Shown here in pieces: positions 18,063-22,863 of a stretch of 22,863 bases of DNA (within the stretch, counting starts at the first letter, position 1; the number at the start of each line of letters is the position of its first letter). The position numbers and the translations under genes were made by a program. The notes below the pieces were generated by a model. The model was not told where the DNA came from. It made no database searches and saw nothing but the letters and a program-made list of their open reading frames with translations. The stretch is from a virus: positions 1 to 22,863 of the IMG/VR virus record IMGVR_UViG_3300032665_000199; one strand, given 5' to 3'.

Positions 18063-18940
18063 ATATTTCTCAATTGTTTTTGTTCTTGTATATATCGGTC
18101 AATTGATGCTTGATCTTTATTATCCACGCTCAAAACTTCGGGACGCTTTAGATATGCGTATTCATGATCAATGTTGTGTTGTTTAGCGAATGCAATTATC
18201 TCAGGTAATTGATGTTGGTTTAGTACACTAACTGTGGTCCATAAATTTAGTCTTATGGGCATACTTTTATATATCATTAAATTTTCGTAAAACTCCGCCC
18301 ATTTGATGGGCCAACGCACAAAGTCATGTACTTCACCTATACCATCAAAACTCACTGTCACTGTGACTTTTATTCCTCGATATATAATAGGTAAAAGTTC
18401 TTGTAATACTGTACTACAGTTTGTATTAAGTCTTACACTTTTTACATTTGGTGGTAAGTTAGATAGTATGTGTTTATATTTTTTACTGTAGCTAGGTTCA
18501 CCACCATTTATATCTAAATGCTCTATCCTATCTAAAGGTAAACTCCAAAACTTATCAGAGTTATCTACTATAGGAAATTGGCGGCTTTTTAAACTACCTA
18601 TCTTTGTACTGAGTTGCTCACTACAAGTCATACAAGCACTATTGCAAGTATTGTCTAAGACTCCGCCCACAATCAAATAATCTTTACGAGTTTGTTCTTT
18701 GTGAAACTCCCAGGCATGTGTTCGGATACTTGTACCAGATTCTGTTTCAGTCTCTTGACATCTTACACATTCTCGGGGCCAAATGCCATTCATCATCTCT
18801 GCTTCTACATTTTGTCTCCAAAGGCTATGGTCCATTTCGTGAAGGCTTTGGAATTTGGGCGCACTAACCATATGACCACAACGACTAACCGTGCCGTCAG
18901 GATTGAATCTAACAAAATGTTCTAGTCTAGGACACCACAT
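18059..18940 (-). CDS. Twitch/SPASM-like radical SAM protein, 293 aa (copy 3)
   Basis: Starts MWCPRLEHFVRFNPDG and has the N-terminal four-cysteine set C3, C21, C58 and C61. The radical SAM core follows with CNSACMTC (C99, C103, C106), INGGEP at 144-149, TNCS near 173 and VRWP near 207. It is shorter than the other two, ending soon after the core barrel. ATG 18940 lies 19 bases inside the sulfotransferase end, and the stop overlaps the next gene (ATGA). Of the three it has the tightest auxiliary motif spacing. The reaction is unknown; the N-terminal cluster suggests a peptide or thiol ligand. Confidence 0.88.
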   Translation of the reverse strand: MWCPRLEHFVRFNPDGTVSRCGHMVSAPKFQSLHEMDHSLWRQNVEAEMMNGIWPRECVRCQETETESGTSIRTHAWEFHKEQTRKDYLIVGGVLDNTCNSACMTCSEQLSTKIGSLKSRQFPIVDNSDKFWSLPLDRIEHLDINGGEPSYSKKYKHILSNLPPNVKSVRLNTNCSTVLQELLPIIYRGIKVTVTVSFDGIGEVHDFVRWPIKWAEFYENLMIYKSMPIRLNLWTTVSVLNQHQLPEIIAFAKQHNIDHEYAYLKRPEVLSVDNKDQASIDRYIQEQKQLRNI

Positions 18941-19533
18941 AAGTCTTTACTTCTTTGAATTACTTCTTTATATAGTGCTGGATATTTGTGTTGCACGTGC
19001 GCACATATCTGATGAAAACTTGCGGTTTGCCCCATAAAATCTTCATATAAAACTTTGTCTAACATTAAATAGTAGTTTAATTTATGATTGTATTGGAAAC
19101 GATCTATTAGTGATTGATCTCTAGTCAATGTATTCCACATCTGGGTTGTTGTGTCTTTTAATTCATCAATGTGCTTAAATTGCAACCAAGCATCACTGTG
19201 CCTTGCTAAATTTACCACCCAATGAAACTGTAGACTAAAATGACTATTTAAAAATAAAAATCGTTCTATAAACTTTAACGCAGTCTCACGATCAAATTCT
19301 GGGTTATGATTCAAATAAGTTTGCACCCCGCTTACATACCTATCAAAAGGATCTCGTAGATATATTTGGATTGTTTTTATTTGATTGTGCTTATAATAGG
19401 GCACCTCCGCCAACGCAATTTGTGCAATCGTACTGCTGGCATTTTTATATATAGGATATACAAACTGACTTGGAGTCAATTCATATATCTTATATTGATC
19501 TGGAAATAATGTTGGATCTAAATATGATAGCAT
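18922..19533 (-). CDS. Sulfotransferase-like protein, 203 aa
   Basis: Resembles carbohydrate-type sulfotransferases (Sulfotransfer_2-like). The 5'-phosphosulfate loop analogue YPIYKNASST is at 26-35, with the lysine of the PAPS-binding loop. IYLRDPFDRYVSG (57-69) is the 3'-phosphate-binding segment with its Arg and Ser. The rest is helical. It would transfer sulfate from PAPS to a hydroxyl of a sugar or peptide. The start is ATG 19533; a frame to 19578 is open but would begin inside the gp32 terminator, giving an implausible N-terminus. It is the first gene of the long leftward operon after the gp32 terminator. It lacks an obvious own promoter, so read-through or a distant promoter is needed. 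Confidence 0.75.
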   Translation of the reverse strand: MLSYLDPTLFPDQYKIYELTPSQFVYPIYKNASSTIAQIALAEVPYYKHNQIKTIQIYLRDPFDRYVSGVQTYLNHNPEFDRETALKFIERFLFLNSHFSLQFHWVVNLARHSDAWLQFKHIDELKDTTTQMWNTLTRDQSLIDRFQYNHKLNYYLMLDKVLYEDFMGQTASFHQICAHVQHKYPALYKEVIQRSKDLCGVLD

Positions 19534-19539
19534 GATGGT

Positions 19540-19567
19540 ATAAAAGCAGGGGACCGTTACCCCTGCT
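19540..19567 (-). terminator. Terminator downstream of gp32
   Basis: AGCAGGGG/CCCCTGCT (19545-19552 with 19560-19567), an 8-bp perfect stem with a seven-base loop, followed leftward by TTTTA. A second perfect inverted repeat, ATCTACAA/TTGTAGAT, lies just upstream across the gp32 stop codon. Confidence 0.8.
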
Positions 19568-19585
19568 GACACAAGCATCTACAAT

Positions 19586-20593
19586 TTAAGTTGTAGATTT
19601 ACGGTTTCTAATCATTGCCAAAATGTCTTCAGCTTTTTGGCTTGAAGCTTTTGGTGCAACTGGTGCCACTACTGGCTCACTTACTTCTGGAACATCATCT
19701 TCAACATCTGCTACTGGGGCAGGTGCTACTACTGCCAGTGTAGGTTTAGCCTGTGCAACTGGTTTAGCTTCGGGTAATGCATCTGCATCAACACCTTCAC
19801 CACCTTTAAAACCACTGGGCTTGTAGTAGTTTGCCCAACGATCTGGATCGTAAGGTTGCCCGTCTACACTTGCCTCAAACATTTCTTTGATCACTTTCAA
19901 TTCAACGTCTGTGGGTTGTTTTGGTAAGAAGTCATTTAGGTCATACAAACCAAACTTCTCAATCGCTTCTGCTTCATCAGCATTAAGAGCAGTTTCTTTA
20001 CGTGCCCATGTGGATGTGTTGTAGTCAGCATATCCACCTTTGCTTGTCTTTTTAATATTAAAGTCAAGTCCAGCGGCATAGTCTGTGGGTAAATTTTCCA
20101 TGTCTGGATCCATCAATGCGTTCTTGATCAAGTTAAAGATCTGTGGGCTAATGATAAATCTACGAATTGGGTTCTCGGGGCTCTTGTCATCACTAACTGG
20201 ATTCTCACGAACAAAGCCTTGGAACAAATAACTACGTTTCTTCCAATACTTACGACCCATTTCTTCCAAGTTAGCATCCTTAAACCAAGGACGTACCTCA
20301 GCTAGGATTGGACATGCGCCACCGTACATTTCCATACAGGGAACTTGTACTGTAACTGGTTTGCTGTCTGCTTGACCTTTAATACCTGCAAATGGTAAAC
20401 GAATCATTGCACGTTCTACCCAAAAGAAGGAATTTTTTGTGTTTGCGTCGGGAAGGAATCTTACGCGAGCTGTTGTGTTTTCTGGAATGTTCCAGTGTGC
20501 GTAGATTGCGTTGTCGCCTTGTGATTTACCACTTGATCCGCGGTTCTCGTTGGCTTGTAGTTTTGCTCTAATTTCTGCTAGTGTCATGGCCAT
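19586..20593 (-). CDS. gp32: gp32 single-stranded DNA-binding protein, 335 aa
   Basis: The single-stranded DNA-binding protein of T4-like phages, which coats DNA in replication and recruits UvsX and UvsY. The N-terminal basic LAST-like segment (MTLAEIRAKLQANENRG) mediates cooperativity. The OB-fold core carries FFWVERAMIRLPF, KPVTVQVPCMEMYGGACPI, RPWFKD and KYWKKRSYLFQGFV. The C-terminal half is acidic and Pro/Ala-rich (EVSEPVVAPVAP). Only two cysteines (86, 94) are seen in the region of the T4 zinc site (H64, C77, C87, C90), so zinc binding seems reduced or absent. The start at 20593 has AGGAG eight bases upstream. It is its own unit from the promoter at 20652 to the terminator at 19540. Confident call. 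Confidence 0.95.
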   Translation of the reverse strand: MAMTLAEIRAKLQANENRGSSGKSQGDNAIYAHWNIPENTTARVRFLPDANTKNSFFWVERAMIRLPFAGIKGQADSKPVTVQVPCMEMYGGACPILAEVRPWFKDANLEEMGRKYWKKRSYLFQGFVRENPVSDDKSPENPIRRFIISPQIFNLIKNALMDPDMENLPTDYAAGLDFNIKKTSKGGYADYNTSTWARKETALNADEAEAIEKFGLYDLNDFLPKQPTDVELKVIKEMFEASVDGQPYDPDRWANYYKPSGFKGGEGVDADALPEAKPVAQAKPTLAVVAPAPVADVEDDVPEVSEPVVAPVAPKASSQKAEDILAMIRNRKSTT

Positions 20594-20633
20594 AATAATT
20601 CTCCTTAATAAATGCCTTAATAATGTGCCTAAA

Positions 20634-20680
20634 TGTATACAGCACTCCCGCAGTATACAATATTATTTATGATTAAACAA
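20634..20680 (-). promoter_or_regulatory. gp32 promoter with inverted repeat
   Basis: Leftward -35 TTGTTT (20675-20680), a 17-bp spacer and -10 TATACT (20652-20657). The -10 is half of an inverted repeat TGTATAC/GTATACA (20634-20640 and 20653-20659) whose other half lies at the likely start of the RNA, a possible operator or 5' hairpin. An ATAAATAATA stretch in the spacer resembles a T4 late core. Confidence 0.6.
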
Positions 20681-20708
20681 GAGAAAAGGCACAAATTTTT
20701 GTGCCTTT
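20681..20708 (-). terminator. Terminator upstream of gp32, after the 222-aa gene
   Basis: AAAGGCACAAA/TTTGTGCCTTT (20685-20695 with 20698-20708), 11 bp with a small loop, followed leftward by TTCTCTTGTTT. It lies 22 bases after the stop at 20731. Confidence 0.78.
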
Positions 20709-20730
20709 GGATAAAATGATTTGGATCAGT

Positions 20731-21399
20731 TTATTTGCCTTTCCAACTAACTCCAGGAAAGTCACCTTGTCCATGCAACCATGAATAGATTACAAGACAT
20801 ACACACAGAGCAGCCAATGCGTATGTAGCCAAATCCAAATTAAAACTGGCTTGATTTGATGCTGTCATTTTGGCTACTTCCCATTGCATAATGTTCATCA
20901 ATTGGCCATCTGCAAATCTAGCAGATACATCAGCGGCAGCGGCATTGCCTGTTGCCGTTGCTATGTCGCTTACTTTATCTGCAGCATATCCAGCAGCTGC
21001 ACCACCTGCTAGTGCTGCTTGTCCGCCCCATTTAGCAAATGTATCTTTCCAACCTTCATTGGTGGCTGGAGCCTGTCCCGGTTGAGCTTGTCCTTGTCCT
21101 TGTTGTTTAACTTGGTCAGCTTTTTGTTTAATTCCGGCTGCAACTGGTTTTAGTTGTGCCGCTACATTTTTAATTGTAGATAAATTCAATGTTGGTTTTT
21201 GTCCACCGCTGGCCTGAGTTACCATTTGAACAATGGCTTGTTTTTCTTCGGGGGACGCTTTGTCGGCTAATCCTTGTATTTTGTTTTTTGCCCAGTTAAC
21301 TAAACTATCAAGCATGCCTTCGTTTAATTGTTGAACAGGTAAATCTTTTTCTGCAGATTCTACTAGATCTGCATACTTTCTAAAAAATCTTGGGTCCAT
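20731..21399 (-). CDS. 222-aa phage protein with one membrane segment
   Basis: Unrecognised. The N-terminal MDPRFFRKYADLVESA and VQQLNEGMLDSLV have the LNEG-type pattern often seen in virion and assembly proteins of marine T4-like phages. The middle is Gln/Ala/Pro-rich (KQQGQGQAQPGQAPATNEG). A Gly/Ala-rich helix (GGQAALAGGAAAGYAADKV, about 122-140) and one clear hydrophobic segment near the C-terminus (LATYALAALCVCLVIYSWL, about 190-208) follow. ATG 21399 has AAAGGA about ten bases upstream, after an ATAAATATA late-promoter-like stretch. It ends in its own terminator. A structural or membrane-associated role is a guess. Confidence 0.7.
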   Translation of the reverse strand: MDPRFFRKYADLVESAEKDLPVQQLNEGMLDSLVNWAKNKIQGLADKASPEEKQAIVQMVTQASGGQKPTLNLSTIKNVAAQLKPVAAGIKQKADQVKQQGQGQAQPGQAPATNEGWKDTFAKWGGQAALAGGAAAGYAADKVSDIATATGNAAAADVSARFADGQLMNIMQWEVAKMTASNQASFNLDLATYALAALCVCLVIYSWLHGQGDFPGVSWKGK

Positions 21400-21419
21400 T
21401 TTTAATTCCTTTAATATAT

Positions 21420-22863
21420 TTATTTATGTAATCCAGCCAATTTACGCATAAACGCTAACGGGTCTGTGCTCTCGTTTGCTGGATTTACTTGAGGACTAGG
21501 GTTAGCAGTTCCAGGACCACCATATTGCCCTTGGCCTGTGGCCTGTGCGGCTATTTCTGCAGCATCTTGTTGGTTTTGTTGTGCCTGTGCTTGTAATGGT
21601 GCATTACTTTGAGTATACAATTGGTCATATCTGTCTGCTAGTTCAGTGTAACTATGATCTCTTAACCAATCAATAACTACACCACGGGCATCTGCATCAC
21701 CATTTTCGGCATCAGCCAACATACCCAGTTTGTCGAACAATTCATCGTCCCCAATAATATTATACAATACTCCGGTGGCATTTTCAGCATCATCACCAAC
21801 TGGTAATGGGTGTTGCATGATTTTATCTAATTCTTGTATATCTTCATCTTGATCGGGAAGTTGCCAAGTGCCTTCGGTTACTTCATTTGCCCAAGATTCA
21901 AATTCTTCGGCCATCGGTGTTTCTTGTTGTTTTTTATCGTTCATATAAGCTCTATATACGTAGGGCAATGCTTCATCAAATTTATCATTATAAATCTTCT
22001 TGGCAAAACGGTCACGCAACTCTTGTAAATTTATTTCTTCGTCATCATGTGCCTGTGGGCTATAGCATTCTAATTTATAGTCACCGTAACCACGACGCCC
22101 GCCGATGTGGCGTAGTTTGTGTTTTAGTTGATTATAGCGATTGATTGCAGACTGTGCCATTTCTATTGTATCTGCATCTTCAAATTGTCTACGCTTTGCT
22201 CCGCGAACAAAATGTTTCATAGCTTCCATTTCGGTTACCATGTGTGTGATACCTTCACCAAGATCGTCATGAACATCACCACCTTGGCTCATATGTTGTG
22301 CCATTGCTCTAGCACCGTGTAAATTTTTAAATGGTAATAATCTGCGTTCGCCTAGATGCGTTTCAACAAATACTGATTCAACATTACGTGTTCTGGCTCC
22401 GCGTTTTTCTTCATCAACATTGTCGCTATGTCTTACAATAATTCTAACCGGGCCACATTCTTGATAACTGCTACGACTAGTGCCATGCATACGACTTTCT
22501 GTAACTGAAATATCATCGGTGCTTAATGTTGCATCTGCTTTTGCCTGTTGTTTAACATCTTTGACTTGCAAATTCTTTTTAGCAATATCGCGAGCATCAA
22601 AACTCAATAGATTGCGTTTAGCAAATTTGCGCACACCACGTAAAAAATTATACCACTGTTCTTCAGCCGATCCATGCTCGGAGTCTTCTCCTGTCGATGC
22701 GTCTAATTCTTTAAGATTATCGACAATATCTTTACCATAATAAATCTTAAGACTATTTTCATCAATCAAACTCAATGTGATGCTTCCAACTTTTTGTCCG
22801 TTGACTGCGTAATCAAAGTTGATAAAGCGAGCCTTTTCAGGATCTGTTGTAGCCTTGGATTTT
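21420..22863 (-). CDS. Large phage protein, partial (N-terminus beyond the window)
   Basis: The frame is open to the right edge. An apparent start at 22775 is a TTG codon, and the in-frame sequence before it (KARFINFDYAVNGQKVGS and on) is protein-like, so the true start is outside. At least 480 residues are visible. They are mostly charged and helical, with FETHLGERRLLPFKNLHGARAM-like segments around a conserved-looking region, a basic stretch KHKLRHIGGRRGYGDY, acidic repeats around DLPDQDEDIQELD, and a Gln/Ala-rich linker. The C-terminal TDPLAFMRKLAGLHK fits the short tail found on many marine T4-like virion proteins. No named family recognised. The gap of 20 bases to the next gene contains its late-type signal. 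Probably a virion or assembly protein. Confidence 0.75.
   Translation of the reverse strand, partial: KSKATTDPEKARFINFDYAVNGQKVGSITLSLIDENSLKIYYGKDIVDNLKELDASTGEDSEHGSAEEQWYNFLRGVRKFAKRNLLSFDARDIAKKNLQVKDVKQQAKADATLSTDDISVTESRMHGTSRSSYQECGPVRIIVRHSDNVDEEKRGARTRNVESVFVETHLGERRLLPFKNLHGARAMAQHMSQGGDVHDDLGEGITHMVTEMEAMKHFVRGAKRRQFEDADTIEMAQSAINRYNQLKHKLRHIGGRRGYGDYKLECYSPQAHDDEEINLQELRDRFAKKIYNDKFDEALPYVYRAYMNDKKQQETPMAEEFESWANEVTEGTWQLPDQDEDIQELDKIMQHPLPVGDDAENATGVLYNIIGDDELFDKLGMLADAENGDADARGVVIDWLRDHSYTELADRYDQLYTQSNAPLQAQAQQNQQDAAEIAAQATGQGQYGGPGTANPSPQVNPANESTDPLAFMRKLAGLHK

Noticed and set aside
17695-18186. 163-codon + strand frame opposite the 2OG and radical SAM genes
   Set aside because: It is fully antisense to well-supported genes and lacks any recognisable pattern.
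19534-19578. Longer start for the sulfotransferase-like protein
   Set aside because: The added codons are the gp32 terminator hairpin.
22773-22775. TTG start of the right-edge gene
   Set aside because: The frame continues protein-like to the window edge, so the gene is partial rather than starting here.
10473-22863. Anti-defence or restriction-modification cluster
   Set aside because: The methyltransferase lacks DNA-methylase catalytic motifs and no restriction or toxin partner is recognisable.

Overview
The window looks like part of the genome of a T4-like tailed phage (myovirus), probably from an aquatic environment. It encodes three T4-type core replication and recombination proteins: the single-stranded DNA-binding protein gp32 (19586-20593), the RecA-like recombinase UvsX (14872-15939) and the mediator UvsY (12949-13401). 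Around them are 12 tRNA genes, an HNH homing endonuclease and many host-like metabolic genes. Several starts carry a TAAATACT motif resembling the T4 late promoter core, and there are also several good sigma70-type promoters. The host is not directly visible. The AhpC sequence resembles the beta-proteobacterial type, which hints weakly at an aquatic Burkholderiales-like host.

Layout. Positions 1-4670 are a leftward tRNA array (Lys TTT, Lys CTT, Gln, Ser GCT, Tyr, Ala, His, Arg, Met, Glu, Asp, Ser TGA; nearly all visibly encode CCA). It is interleaved with long stretches without genes that are rich in structured RNA-like elements, and with two rightward 2OG-Fe(II) oxygenase-like genes (1394-2038, 3506-4252). 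At least four elements share a closing stem built from CCATATA-GAA and a matching TATATGG arm. Three sigma70-like promoters are each followed by the same 14-bp hairpin and point leftward into these noncoding regions.

Positions 4670-10480 hold small proteins, a DUF2061 membrane protein, a TRAP-type (DctP) solute-binding protein without a signal peptide, a seven-bladed propeller protein (rightward), a GT9-like glycosyltransferase, and an ahpC-ahpD pair. The ahpD gene is followed by an HNH endonuclease gene and then by a second, truncated ahpD 3' end.

Positions 10473-19533 are a compact leftward run. From upstream to downstream it reads: sulfotransferase, radical SAM, 2OG oxygenase-like, SDR, radical SAM, uvsX, small protein, radical SAM, uvsY, small protein, methyltransferase, and a 489-aa protein. 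Most junctions are ATGA or TAATG overlaps. gp32 lies upstream as its own unit with a promoter and terminators, followed further upstream by two proteins with virion-like features, the last running off the right edge.

The strongest candidate for an undescribed system is the set of three twitch/SPASM-like radical SAM proteins, all with the four-cysteine auxiliary motif N-terminal to the core. They are translationally coupled to an oxygenase, SDR, sulfotransferase and methyltransferase, and woven into the uvsX-uvsY recombination operon. The second candidate is the family of structured noncoding elements in the tRNA array. All homology statements are from reading motifs by eye; no database search was run.
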